DNA from: DAOMNN01 sp964404505
GTDB taxonomy: Bacteria; Pseudomonadota; Gammaproteobacteria; Burkholderiales; Rhodocyclaceae
DNA: 42,334 bases
Assembly (NCBI GenBank): GCA_964404505.1
Contig: CAYOKH010000010.1
Coordinates: 1 to 42,334, forward strand
Direction: 5' to 3'
Part shown: positions 33,902 through 42,323 of the stretch, in pieces
Layout: every line of letters begins with the position of its first letter
Numbering within the stretch: the stretch's first letter is position 1
Notes under the pieces: generated by a model
Told to the model about the DNA's origin: nothing
The model's input: the letters and a program-made list of their open reading frames with translations, nothing else
Databases searched by the model: none
Translations under genes and position numbers: made by a program

Positions 33902-34690
33902 ATGCCGGTACTTCGTCTGCTCTTCATCGTTCTGATAATCCTCAACCTGCTGGCCCTGGCTGCGATTCAGGGCTGGCTTGGATCCGCCTCGCCCCGCGGA
34001 GAGCCGGAGCGACTGACCAACCAGATCAACCCCGACGTCGTCGTGCTGCGCCCGCCCGAACTACCCGCGAAGACCCGCCCTCCCGTACCGCCATCCACCA
34101 GTTCCCGACCTTCACCAGGCGCAACCCCCGATGTGGTGGAGGAGGAAGCACCGGCCCCCCCTGCCCCGACAGAACAGGCCACCGCGGACGAACCGCCCGT
34201 GCCGCTGCCTCGACAGGTCCCTGACGTCGCGGACAGCATTGCCTGCTTTGCGTACGCTGGACTGGACGAGACTCAGGTCCAGACCCTGGAGAGCCTGAGC
34301 CGCGGGGTATCGCCCGACGTCAGCACATCGGTGCAGCTGATCGACCCTCCCAGCGCATGGTGGGTGCGGATTCCACCCGTGGCCAGCCGTCAGGCCGCCG
34401 AACGCAAGATCGCGGAACTGAGGGGACTCGGCATCACCGATTACTTCATCGTCCGTGAGCCCGGACCTCACCAGAACGCCATTTCGCTCGGGCTGTTCCG
34501 TACTGAATCGAGTGCCAGACAGCATCTGGCAGATCTGGAGGCGCGACGTGTCCGGGGAGCCGAGATCGCAGCACGCAATCCGGCGGTCTACCAGATCGAG
34601 GTTTCCGGACCCGGCTCGGCGCTCGCGATCCTTGCCGAACGCCTTTCCTCCGAACTGCCGACTGCGAGTCGCAACGAATGCAATCCCTGA
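33902..34690 (+). CDS. SPOR-domain membrane protein
   Basis: 262 residues from ATG 33902. An N-terminal membrane anchor (VLRLLFIVLIILNLLALAAIQGWL) is followed by a long Pro/Thr/Glu-rich linker (about 50-110) and a C-terminal SPOR-like domain (SAWWVRIPPVASRQAAERKIAEL to LGLFRTESSARQHLADLEAR). SPOR domains bind denuded septal peptidoglycan, so a cell-division location is likely. It follows coaX by 10 nt and overlaps coaE by 13 nt, the Pseudomonas-like order. Confidence 0.85.
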   Translation: MPVLRLLFIVLIILNLLALAAIQGWLGSASPRGEPERLTNQINPDVVVLRPPELPAKTRPPVPPSTSSRPSPGATPDVVEEEAPAPPAPTEQATADEPPVPLPRQVPDVADSIACFAYAGLDETQVQTLESLSRGVSPDVSTSVQLIDPPSAWWVRIPPVASRQAAERKIAELRGLGITDYFIVREPGPHQNAISLGLFRTESSARQHLADLEARRVRGAEIAARNPAVYQIEVSGPGSALAILAERLSSELPTASRNECNP

Positions 34691-35307
34691 ACCGGCCTGG
34701 CCCCTTCATTGTCGGGCTCACCGGGGGGATCGGTAGTGGCAAGAGCGCCGTGGCGGACCGCTTCGCCAGGCTCGGTGTCGCGATCGTCGATACCGATCAG
34801 ATCGCCCACGAACTCACCGCTCCCGGGGGAGCGGCCATCGCGTCGATTCGCGCCGTATTCGGTGACGCCGTAATCGACCTGTCCGGGGCGCTCGATCGGA
34901 AGGCGATGCGCGATCTGGTGTTTGCCGACGCTGACGCCCGTCGGCGCCTCGAAGCGATCCTCCACCCGTTGATCGGGGACGAGAGCGATCGCCTGTGCGC
35001 AATCGCGAGTTCTCCGTACGTCGTCCTCGCCGTACCCCTGCTGATCGAATCCGGGACATACAGGGAGCGCTGCCATCGAATCTGCGTGGTCGACTGCCCG
35101 GTCGAAATGCAGATCGAGCGGGTCAGGGCAAGAAACAATCTGGATGAAACCCAAATTCGCGCCATCGTCGCGGCACAGACCAGTCGCGAGGACAGGCTCG
35201 CGGCCGCCGACGACGTGATCGACAACAGCGGCGATCTCGAAGCGCTGGACAGGCAAGTCGAGGCTCTTCACGCATTCTATCTCGGCGCGGCATCGGCACG
35301 CGCCTGA
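34678..35307 (+). CDS. coaE: Dephospho-CoA kinase
   Basis: 209 residues. The P-loop is GLTGGIGSGKSAVADRF, with VDTDQIAHEL and the lid region VDCPVEMQIERVRARNNLDETQIRAI. It phosphorylates the 3'-OH of dephospho-CoA, the last step of CoA synthesis. It overlaps the end of the SPOR gene by 13 nt. In many relatives it lies after pilD; here pilin genes are absent. Confidence 0.96.
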   Translation: MQSLNRPGPFIVGLTGGIGSGKSAVADRFARLGVAIVDTDQIAHELTAPGGAAIASIRAVFGDAVIDLSGALDRKAMRDLVFADADARRRLEAILHPLIGDESDRLCAIASSPYVVLAVPLLIESGTYRERCHRICVVDCPVEMQIERVRARNNLDETQIRAIVAAQTSREDRLAAADDVIDNSGDLEALDRQVEALHAFYLGAASARA

Positions 35308-35468
35308 TCCGGCGGGGGGCGATCGCTCGCGTCCCAGCCGCCGGTGCCGGACTTTCCCTGAATTTGCCCTGTGCTATCATCGGCGCGAGAGGCGGCACTC
35401 ACAGTCGCCCACGGGTCCCACGGCGGGATTCATGCGTGGGACGGGAGACCTTTCTTGGGCAAGATGCG
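35308..35468 (+). promoter_or_regulatory. zapD upstream region: extended -10 and leader hairpin
   Basis: A TGC-TATCAT extended -10 element lies at 35373-35381, without a good -35. An inverted repeat GTCCCAC (35415-35421)/GTGGGAC (35436-35442) follows in the leader. The 161-nt gap suggests an independent promoter for zapD. Confidence 0.45.
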
Positions 35469-36224
35469 GTGATCAGCTACGAATATCCTCTCAACGAGCG
35501 CATTCGCACGCTGCTGCGCCTCGAGGATCTCTACCGCAAGCTCGCTCATTTCTGCCGCGGAGAGGCTCCCCAGGACCACCACGTGGCCCTGCTCACGCTG
35601 TTCGAGGTCCTTGAAGTCGCAGGTCGCGCCGACCTCAAGGTCGATCTCATGCAGGAACTTGAACGTCAGCGCCAGATCCTGATGACGTTCCGCAATAATC
35701 CGGAGATATCGGAAGAAGCCCTTGCAGGTGCGCTCTACGAGATCGAACAGGCATCGTCCTCTCTGCTTGCGATGGCGGGCAAGATTGGCCAGTACCTCCG
35801 CGAGAACGAATGGCTGATGGCCATCAGAAGCCGCGCCGGGATCCCCGGTGGCGTGTGCGAGTTCGATCTGCCCTCGTACCATTTCTGGCTCAACCGCGAT
35901 GCCAATGCGCGAAGGCACGATCTTGAGGGCTGGGTTCAGCCCATGATCCCGATACGTGACGGGCTGGCCATCGTGCTGAGGTTGCTGCGTGCAAGCGGAC
36001 ATCCCGAATCCCAGAGTGCGGCCGGCGGCACCTATCAACTGACCATGAGCGGCCGCAATGCGCAGATGGTCCAGGTGCGCCTTGCAACGAACGAACCGGT
36101 GATCCCGGAGATCAGCGCCAACAAGTACGCGTTGAACATCCGCTTCATGCTTCCTGAAACGATTGCACGCCCGAAGGTCGTGGAGCGCACCGTGCACTTC
36201 GAACTCACCTTCTGCAGCCTGTAG
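35469..36224 (+). CDS. zapD: Cell division protein ZapD
   Basis: 251 residues (E. coli ZapD has 247). The GTG at 35469 is selected because the conserved N-terminus is ISYEYPLNERIRTLLRLEDL; no ATG is in frame nearby. Conserved parts include FLEVAGRADLKVDLMQELERQ-like EVLEVAGRADLKVD, FDLPSYHFWL and ISANKYALNIRFML. ZapD cross-links FtsZ filaments and stabilises the Z ring. Located after coaE and before yacG, as in other gammaproteobacteria. Confidence 0.95.
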   Translation: MISYEYPLNERIRTLLRLEDLYRKLAHFCRGEAPQDHHVALLTLFEVLEVAGRADLKVDLMQELERQRQILMTFRNNPEISEEALAGALYEIEQASSSLLAMAGKIGQYLRENEWLMAIRSRAGIPGGVCEFDLPSYHFWLNRDANARRHDLEGWVQPMIPIRDGLAIVLRLLRASGHPESQSAAGGTYQLTMSGRNAQMVQVRLATNEPVIPEISANKYALNIRFMLPETIARPKVVERTVHFELTFCSL

Positions 36225-36238
36225 CCCGAGGCTTGCAC

Positions 36239-36433
36239 GTGGTCGAGCCCCCGATCGTGAAGTGCCCAAGGTGCGGCAAGCCCGTCAAATGGGTCCCGGA
36301 GAGTGCCTGGCGTCCCTTCTGCTCGGCCCGATGCAAGCAGATCGATCTCGGCGCATGGGCGTCGGGTGACTACCGCATTCCGGACACCACTCCACCCGAC
36401 CCGGACTCCAAGAATCACTCCGAGAACGGTTGA
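36239..36433 (+). CDS. yacG: DNA gyrase inhibitor / zinc-finger protein YacG
   Basis: 64 residues from GTG 36239, which has GAGG at 8 nt; the TTG at 36233 is too close to it. The zinc ligands are VKCPRCGKPV and FCSARCKQIDLGAWASGDY, the complete YacG signature. In E. coli YacG binds gyrase and lowers its DNA binding. Its last 19 nt overlap the convergent Nudix gene. Confidence 0.92.
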   Translation: MVEPPIVKCPRCGKPVKWVPESAWRPFCSARCKQIDLGAWASGDYRIPDTTPPDPDSKNHSENG

Positions 36434-37371
36434 TCAGCGCTCCACGCCCCGCGGATCGCCGCAATGCCGTGCGCGCCGGACCGGCGAGCACGCTCCATGT
36501 CCTCCATACGCAGGCCCCCGAGGGCGAACACCGGGACCGGCACATCCCTCCTCAGGTCCGAAAACGCCGCCCAGCCGAGTGTCGCTTGGTCGGGGTGTGT
36601 GGGTGTGCTCTTGACCGCCCCGAGAAGGGCGTAATCGACACCGATCTCCGACGCTCGCTGCAGTTCTTCGCGCACATGACATGAGGCCCCGACCCACTCG
36701 AAGTCTGGCCGCAGGGCGGTAAGCGCAAGTTCGCCGCTGGTCAGATGCACGCCATCGGCATCGAGCCGACGCGCAAGGTCATGATCTCCGTTCACCACGA
36801 CGAGTGCACCCGCGCGTCGTGCCCGAATCAGCACCTGGCGTGCAAATCCCTCGCGCTCGGAACAGGTCATGTCCCCCTCTCGAATCTGGATCAGACGCAG
36901 GCCGCGCGCAAGTGCGGAATCGATCGAGTCGAGCTGCGCTTTCACCCCGATCGAAGCTGTCTGAGTGATACCCATGAAACGCGGCAGGCGCAGCGCCTTG
37001 AGGATGGGCGCGTTTGCCGGCAGCATCGGGCCCACGCGCAGATCGTCCGCACGTTCCCACGAGAGCGCACTGTGCACGCGATCGTTGATCTCCCCTCGCC
37101 AGACGGGCACCTCGAAGAAATGCAGCCGCACCCGTGCATGTTCGTAGACATGCTCTCGCACCAGCCACGGACGAATACCCTCGGCGCGGACGCCGAGTTC
37201 CTCCTCGAGTTCGCGGATCAACGCGTCGGCCGGAGCCTCACCCGCCTCGACCTTGCCACCGGGGAACTCCCAGTACCCCGGGTAGACGCCTCCGTCCGCC
37301 CGCCGCCCCAGCAAGAAGCGGCCATCCGCGCGCACAATCACGCCGGCGGCGACTTCGACCCATTCCGTCAT
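36415..37371 (-). CDS. Nudix hydrolase fused to a ThiE/TenI-like domain
   Basis: 318 residues from ATG 37371, with GAGGAG upstream. The N-terminal MutT-type domain has the full Nudix box (FPGGKVEAGEAPADALIREL then EEELGV), predicted to hydrolyse oxidised nucleotides such as 8-oxo-dGTP. The C-terminal 180 residues form a thiamine-phosphate-synthase-like barrel (LRLIQIREGD, DADGVHL, VGASCHV, ALGGL). Several ThiE catalytic positions differ (REG instead of REK, TSGE instead of GQED), so TMP synthase activity is doubtful. The fusion is known in Pseudomonas-like genomes. It lies 7 nt after the DUF815 ATPase stop. Confidence 0.9.
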   Translation of the reverse strand: MTEWVEVAAGVIVRADGRFLLGRRADGGVYPGYWEFPGGKVEAGEAPADALIRELEEELGVRAEGIRPWLVREHVYEHARVRLHFFEVPVWRGEINDRVHSALSWERADDLRVGPMLPANAPILKALRLPRFMGITQTASIGVKAQLDSIDSALARGLRLIQIREGDMTCSEREGFARQVLIRARRAGALVVVNGDHDLARRLDADGVHLTSGELALTALRPDFEWVGASCHVREELQRASEIGVDYALLGAVKSTPTHPDQATLGWAAFSDLRRDVPVPVFALGGLRMEDMERARRSGAHGIAAIRGAWSADQPFSE

Positions 37372-37378
37372 CGGCTCC

Positions 37379-38248
37379 TCACGCCTTCTTGACGCGACCC
37401 GCATAATCGCGGGCAAACTGCCACGCCACGCGGCCTGAACGCGAACCGCGCATCAAAGCCCACTGCAGGGCTTCCTGGCGGCAGGCTTCAATATCCTCGC
37501 GCCCCCCCATGCCGAAGACCGCGAGCCAGTGACTGACGATGCTGAGGTACTCGTCCTGGCTGAACGGATAAAACGACACCCACAGCCCGAACCGCTCCGA
37601 CAGGGATATCTTCTCCTCCACTGCCTCGCCGGGATGGATCTCCCCATCGACGTGTCTGGCCTTCAGATTCTCGTCATGATACTCGGGCATCAGGTGGCGT
37701 CGGTTCGACGTCGCGTAGATCAGAACGTTGTCCGGCACGGCGGCCACCGAACCGTCGAGCACACTCTTGAGCGCCTTGTATCCCGGCTCGGCTTCCTCGA
37801 AGGACAGGTCGTCGCAGAACAGGATGAATCGCTCCGGACGGCACTCGAGCATCTCGATGATCTCCGGCAGGTCCATCAGGTCGTCCTTGTCGACCTCGAC
37901 CACGCGCAGGCCGCGCTTGGCATACGCGTTCAGCAAGGCTTTGACCAGTGATGATTTCCCGGTACCGCGCGCCCCGGTGAGAAGCACGTTGTTGGCCAGC
38001 CGCCCCTCGAGAAACTGGCGCGTGTTCAGATCGATCCGGTGCTTCTGCGCGTCGATGTCCCTCAGATCCTTGAGCCGGATTGCATGGGGGTGCCGCACCG
38101 CCTGCAGAAAGCCGCGGCCATTACGCCGGCGCCAGCGAAAGGCGGTTGCACCGGCCCAGTCCGGTGGCGCGGAAATGGCGGGCAAAACCTGCTCGATGCG
38201 ATCTATGAGACGCTCGGCACGGGCGATCAGTTGGGCGAACTCGTTCAT
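37379..38248 (-). CDS. DUF815-family AAA-like ATPase
   Basis: 289 residues from ATG 38248. Walker A is LLTGARGTGKSSLVKAL and Walker B is ILFCDDLSFEEAE, followed by the sensor-like YATSNRRHLMPEY. DUF815 proteins are AAA-like ATPases of unknown function, widespread in proteobacteria. The start overlaps the stop of a 40-residue membrane protein (ATGA), so the two may act together at the membrane. Downstream it is followed by the Nudix fusion at 7 nt spacing. Confidence 0.9.
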   Translation of the reverse strand: MNEFAQLIARAERLIDRIEQVLPAISAPPDWAGATAFRWRRRNGRGFLQAVRHPHAIRLKDLRDIDAQKHRIDLNTRQFLEGRLANNVLLTGARGTGKSSLVKALLNAYAKRGLRVVEVDKDDLMDLPEIIEMLECRPERFILFCDDLSFEEAEPGYKALKSVLDGSVAAVPDNVLIYATSNRRHLMPEYHDENLKARHVDGEIHPGEAVEEKISLSERFGLWVSFYPFSQDEYLSIVSHWLAVFGMGGREDIEACRQEALQWALMRGSRSGRVAWQFARDYAGRVKKA

Positions 38249-38367
38249 GTACGGTCGTCCTCGGTCCCATTCTTGCCCGACTCGTCCCGGCGCCTGGGCC
38301 AGGTTGCCCAGACTATGGTCAGCAGCAGGGCAAGTGCGAGGCCTGCCTCCAGAAAAATCACCCACAT
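38245..38367 (-). CDS. Small single-pass membrane protein (40 residues)
   Basis: An ATG at 38367 opens 40 codons: MWVIFLEAGLALALLLTIVW then ATWPRRRDESGKNGTEDDRT. One hydrophobic helix (about residues 3-23) is followed by positively charged RRR, which predicts an N-out/C-in topology with a polar cytoplasmic tail. A GGAGAG ribosome site lies just upstream. The stop overlaps the DUF815 ATPase start as ATGA. Too short for routine gene calling; no family recognised. Confidence 0.7.
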   Translation of the reverse strand: MWVIFLEAGLALALLLTIVWATWPRRRDESGKNGTEDDRT

Positions 38368-38443
38368 GCGTCTCTCCGCGGCTCACGGGCAGCGCCCGGT
38401 ATACTGTGCGTCAAACAAACTCCGAGTCTACCCGAACCTGTCC

Positions 38444-39694
38444 ATGAAACACCGTTCCAGACTGTCCCGGTTCCGAACCCAGTTCTCCGCGGTCGCCGCT
38501 GCCGTCCTCGTTGCAGCCTGTGCCGGCAGAGTGCCCCCCCCGAGTTCGGACGCTGGCCGTGCCTGCCCGGCGGTCCAGCCCTGCCCCGCATGCCCGGTCT
38601 GCCCGACGACCCCTCCGGTGGCGGCTCCCGAGTTGCCGCCTCCCGCGGCTCCACCGCTTCAAGCGTCGGTGTGGGCGGACGTTACCGGATGGGATGAAGA
38701 CGATCACGCTCAAGCGTGGCCCGCGCTACTCGAATCGTGCAAGGCGCTGGGCCAGCGACCGCACTGGCTGGAGCCATGCACGGCTGCGGGCCACCTGGGT
38801 GCACAGCCGTCCCGGACGACGGTGCGACATTTCTTCGAAGTCCACTTCGAGCCTTGGATGGCGGTGAACCCCGATGGCACTGTCGAAGGGCTGGTCACCG
38901 GATATTACGAGCCATTGATCAAGGGCAGCCGCCACCGAAGCGACACCTATTCCTGGCCGATTCGCGGCGTCCCGCAGGACATGCTGACAATCGACCTCGG
39001 CGACGTCTATCCCGACCTCAGGAACATGCGTCTGCGCGGTCGCATCGTCGGAAACCGGGTCGTGCCCTACTGGACGCGCGCGGAGATCGACACCCTCCAG
39101 GAAGACCTGTCGGCACCTGCGCTGTTCTGGGCTGCGGACCCGATCGAGCTGTTCTTCCTGCAGGTGCAGGGGTCCGGGCAGGTGGCCTTGCCGGACGGCT
39201 CGCGCGCGCGCGTCGGCTACGCCGACCAGAATGGGCACCCTTACATTTCGATCGGACGGTGGCTCGTTGCGCAGGGAGAATTGCCACTCGAGCGGGCGTC
39301 GATGCAGGGCATCAAGAACTGGGCACAGGAGAACCCGCAGCGTCTCGAGGAACTTCTGCACACGAATCCGAGCTACGTCTTCTTCCGCGAACTTCCGCCG
39401 TCCCCCGGAGGGCCTGTCGGTGCCCTTGGCGTTCCGCTCACGGGCGGGCGCAGCCTCGCGATCGACCCACGCTTCGTCCCGCTCGGAACGCCCGTATTCC
39501 TCTCGACGACCTACCCCTTGTCAGACACCCCGCTTCGGCGCCTGATGCTCGCCCAGGACACCGGTGGGGCGATCAAGGGTGTGGTCAGGGCGGATTTCTT
39601 CTGGGGTTTTGGCGACGAGGCCGGCACGCAGGCTGGAAGAATGCGCCAGCAGGGGCGTATCTGGGTGTTGCTGCCGAAAGGCATGACCCCCTGA
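38444..39694 (+). CDS. mltA: Membrane-bound lytic transglycosylase A (lipoprotein)
   Basis: 416 residues from ATG 38444. The signal ends in lipobox VAAC with Cys26. A Pro/Cys-rich linker follows (Cys at 41, 47, 50, 53), then the MltA barrel: VTGYYEPLIKGS, YWTRAEID, FLQVQGSGQV, YADQNGHPYISIGRWL, and the 3D domain AQDTGGAIKG...DFFWGFG with catalytic Asp. It cleaves peptidoglycan glycan strands, forming 1,6-anhydromuropeptides at the outer membrane. No clear Shine-Dalgarno before the ATG. Divergent from the small membrane protein; a GTATAC core at 38398-38403 could serve as -10 for either direction. Confidence 0.94.
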   Translation: MKHRSRLSRFRTQFSAVAAAVLVAACAGRVPPPSSDAGRACPAVQPCPACPVCPTTPPVAAPELPPPAAPPLQASVWADVTGWDEDDHAQAWPALLESCKALGQRPHWLEPCTAAGHLGAQPSRTTVRHFFEVHFEPWMAVNPDGTVEGLVTGYYEPLIKGSRHRSDTYSWPIRGVPQDMLTIDLGDVYPDLRNMRLRGRIVGNRVVPYWTRAEIDTLQEDLSAPALFWAADPIELFFLQVQGSGQVALPDGSRARVGYADQNGHPYISIGRWLVAQGELPLERASMQGIKNWAQENPQRLEELLHTNPSYVFFRELPPSPGGPVGALGVPLTGGRSLAIDPRFVPLGTPVFLSTTYPLSDTPLRRLMLAQDTGGAIKGVVRADFFWGFGDEAGTQAGRMRQQGRIWVLLPKGMTP

Positions 39695-39742
39695 AGCGGT
39701 CCCCGGAACACCCGGCCTCGATCGGGAAGTCCCCGACGCCGC

Positions 39743-40459
39743 TTACTTCGACGCGAGGTCGAGCGCCTGCTGGAGCTGATCGGCCGGGACATATCCACCT
39801 ATGCGTTGGCCGTTGGCCAGAAACATCGTCGGCGTTCCATTGATGCGCAACGCGCCCCCGAGTTTCACGTTGGCGTCGACCACCGAGCTGTCACACTCCG
39901 CGACTGCCGGCGTCTTGCTTTCGAGTATCCACTCGTTCCACGCCTTCGCCTGATCCTGCGCACACCAGATGTTGCGCGACTTCCGCGTCGAGTCCTCGCC
40001 CAGGATCGGATACAGGAACGTGTAGATGGTCACGTCGTCGATGCTCGCCAATTCCTTGCCAAGGCGCTTGCAGTAGCCGCAGTTCGGATCCTCGAAGGTA
40101 ACGAGGACGCGCTCCCCAGTGCCCTTGACCTGCTTGATCGCCCGCTCCAGCGGCAGTGCCCCGACATCGATCGCCGACAACTGCGTAAGGCGCGCCTGGG
40201 TGACGTCACGCCGCGTTGCGGTGTCGATGATCCGTCCATCGATGATGAAACCGACACGCTCGTCCGTGTACACCAACTCACCGCTCTTCAACAGCACCTC
40301 GTAGAGTCCGCCATAGGGCACGACAGTCACCGATTCGACGACTGGTGCACCGACATAGGCCTCCATGCCTTGTTTCACCGCATCCGCATCGGCATGCGCG
40401 GCACCCACGATCAACGGCAGGCTGGCCATGAGGGCCAGCCGAATTGGCTTTTGAAACAT
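39743..40459 (-). CDS. dsbC: Thiol:disulfide interchange protein DsbC
   Basis: 238 residues with signal peptide MFQKPIRLALMASLPLIVGAAHA. An N-terminal dimerisation domain is followed by a thioredoxin domain with active site CGYC in FEDPNCGYCKRLGKEL and the cis-Pro loop INGTPTMF. A second Cys pair (WCAQD...AECDSS) is the structural disulfide of DsbC. It isomerises wrong disulfides in the periplasm. It converges with mltA, 48 nt apart. Confidence 0.95.
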   Translation of the reverse strand: MFQKPIRLALMASLPLIVGAAHADADAVKQGMEAYVGAPVVESVTVVPYGGLYEVLLKSGELVYTDERVGFIIDGRIIDTATRRDVTQARLTQLSAIDVGALPLERAIKQVKGTGERVLVTFEDPNCGYCKRLGKELASIDDVTIYTFLYPILGEDSTRKSRNIWCAQDQAKAWNEWILESKTPAVAECDSSVVDANVKLGGALRINGTPTMFLANGQRIGGYVPADQLQQALDLASK

Positions 40460-40501
40460 TCGAATCTCCAGAGTGGGTCACGCCGGCCCGCAGGCCGGAA
40501 G

Positions 40502-41665
40502 TCAGAATCTGCCGTTCGCCGCATAGCGAACGAGCGCGCCTTGTACGACCGGCAAATGCCCGGTCAGGTTCATTCCCGTGTTGCGCAACAACGAAAGCAG
40601 CGGATTCCGGTTGCCGAACAGGCGGTTCAGCGCATGGGTGGTGTATTGAAGCAGCATCGGCTCCTCGGCACGTTCACGGGCATAGCCGCGCAGCACTGCA
40701 ATATCGCCCGGATCCCGCCACTCGGGCAAGCGCTCGAGGCGCTCGGCCAGCACGCGGGAATCCTGCAGACCCAGATTGATGCCGTGACCCGAAAGCGGGT
40801 GGATCGTATGCGCTGCATCGCCGATCAACGCCAGCCGGGGTCTCACGGTCTGATCGACCCGCATCAGGCGAAGCGGGAACCCGGCTGCAGGGGTTTCGAG
40901 CGCCAGTGCCCCGAGGAGCCCGGTTCCGGCCTCGGCAACGGTGCTGCACAGGCTCTCCGGATCGAGCGCAAGAATCCGCCGAGCATGGGCCTGCGGCGTC
41001 GACCAGACGATCGAGATCCTGTTTCCAGGCAGTGGAAGCCAGGCGAGAATCCCGTCGTCGCGAAACCACTGATAGGCGATATTGCGATGCGGTTTCGTGC
41101 ACCGGAAATTCGCTACGACCCCGATCTCGCCGTAAGGAGAAACCCTTGCACGGATCCCGGCCTGCTCGCGCACCCACGAGTTCGTGCCATCCGCGGCGAC
41201 GACAAGCCTCGTGCGCAGGACACGTCCATCGTCGAGGGTAAGCGTCGCCGCGGCCTGACCCAATGCCAGCGCCGAAGCCCGTGCCGGACAAAAAAGACGG
41301 ACATTGTGCTGCCGCTTGAGCGTCTCCCACAATTCGAGGTGCAGAAGACTCGATTCGGCGATCCAGGCCAGTTCGCGCAGCCCGCACTCGTATGCCGAGA
41401 ATCGCAACACTCCCCCTGCATCGCCGCAGACCGCCATTTCCGTCACAGGATTGAGGCGTTCCTTTCTCAGGTGCTGCCAGATGCCCGCATCGGCGAGAAA
41501 ACGCTGATTGACCGGGCTGATGGCATAGACCCTGTTGTCCCAGCCATCAGGGCGTCGCGGTTCACAGGCTTCCACGACCGCAATGCGCAGTCCTGTCCGG
41601 CGCAGGGCCACGGCAAGACTTGCACCTGCCAGTCCCCCGCCCACCACTACAAGGTCGAAATCCAT
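40502..41665 (-). CDS. UbiH/UbiF/VisC-family FAD-dependent hydroxylase
   Basis: 387 residues. The FAD motifs are VVVGGGLAGASLAVALR at the N-terminus, VVAADGTNSWVRE in the middle and LIGDAAHTIHPLSGHGINLGLQD. The C-terminal GNRNPLLSLLRNTGM helix is typical of ubiquinone hydroxylases. It adds a hydroxyl group to the ring of ubiquinone precursors; whether C1, C5 or C6 cannot be told from sequence reading. It precedes dsbC, 42 nt away in the same direction, so the two could be an operon. Confidence 0.9.
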   Translation of the reverse strand: MDFDLVVVGGGLAGASLAVALRRTGLRIAVVEACEPRRPDGWDNRVYAISPVNQRFLADAGIWQHLRKERLNPVTEMAVCGDAGGVLRFSAYECGLRELAWIAESSLLHLELWETLKRQHNVRLFCPARASALALGQAAATLTLDDGRVLRTRLVVAADGTNSWVREQAGIRARVSPYGEIGVVANFRCTKPHRNIAYQWFRDDGILAWLPLPGNRISIVWSTPQAHARRILALDPESLCSTVAEAGTGLLGALALETPAAGFPLRLMRVDQTVRPRLALIGDAAHTIHPLSGHGINLGLQDSRVLAERLERLPEWRDPGDIAVLRGYARERAEEPMLLQYTTHALNRLFGNRNPLLSLLRNTGMNLTGHLPVVQGALVRYAANGRF

Positions 41666-41852
41666 AGCCGGTAACGTCCGGAATCAGATCGGTCATTGTG
41701 CCCGACCCCCCCCCTGAAGTCACTTGCCCATGCGCGTCTCGACCGCAATGCGGTCCATCCGCTCCACTCCGTCGGCGACGCGCTGATGCTGCCGCCGGGT
41801 CCGCACGAGGACCTCTGACAGAGACGCAGGACGTCCCGCCAGCGGCCGTTGT

Positions 41853-42221
41853 CTATCCCCACAGAACCAGTATCCACACAATCGCGACGTTGATGAAACT
41901 GATCATCACAGCCGCGCTGCCGATATCCTTGGCCCGCCTCGCCAGATGATGGTCTTCAAGCGAGATGCGGTCGACCGTCGCCTCGATGGCGGAATTCAGC
42001 AGTTCGACCACCAGAACCAGCAACACGCTGCCGATCATTACGGCCTTGCCGAGTCCAGATCCGCCAGTCGACAGTGCAATCGGGACCAGCACCAGCGCCA
42101 GCATCAACTCCTGCCGGAACGCATCTTCGTGCGTGAACGCCGCCTTCAGCCCCGCGATCGAGTAGTGAAATGCACTCCAGACCCGTCGCGGTCCGGACTT
42201 GCCTTTGTAGGGGCTATCCAT
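41853..42221 (-). CDS. dgkA: Diacylglycerol kinase DgkA
   Basis: 122 residues from ATG 42221 (E. coli DgkA has 122), with GAGG just upstream; a GTG 9 nt further up is an alternative. Three membrane helices are visible. Catalytic residues are in FRQELMLA and VELLNSAIEATVDRI (the family E28, E69, E76 positions). It phosphorylates diacylglycerol formed by membrane-derived oligosaccharide or LPS modification. A 187-nt gap separates it from the UbiH-family gene; I saw no convincing gene in it. Confidence 0.94.
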   Translation of the reverse strand: MDSPYKGKSGPRRVWSAFHYSIAGLKAAFTHEDAFRQELMLALVLVPIALSTGGSGLGKAVMIGSVLLVLVVELLNSAIEATVDRISLEDHHLARRAKDIGSAAVMISFINVAIVWILVLWG

Positions 42222-42293
42222 GAACCTCACGTCCTCAGGGTCGGATCGCCATGATGATGCCAGAAGTCACCAACCCCGTTTTGCAGACACACG

Positions 42294-42323
42294 CACGCCG
42301 CCTGTAGGGTGGCAGGCGGCGTG
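42294..42323. terminator. Hairpin at right edge, possible terminator
   Basis: Perfect 11-bp inverted repeat CACGCCGCCTG/CAGGCGGCGTG with an 8-nt loop, then GGTGTTTTGTG on the plus strand. It lies upstream of dgkA. It may end a transcript of a gene that lies outside the window. Confidence 0.45.

Noticed and set aside
41711..41797. 28-codon GTG frame with a ribosome-site-like AGAGG between dgkA and the UbiH-family gene (minus)
   Set aside because: No recognisable feature and too short to judge without conservation; it may deserve a look if relatives keep it.
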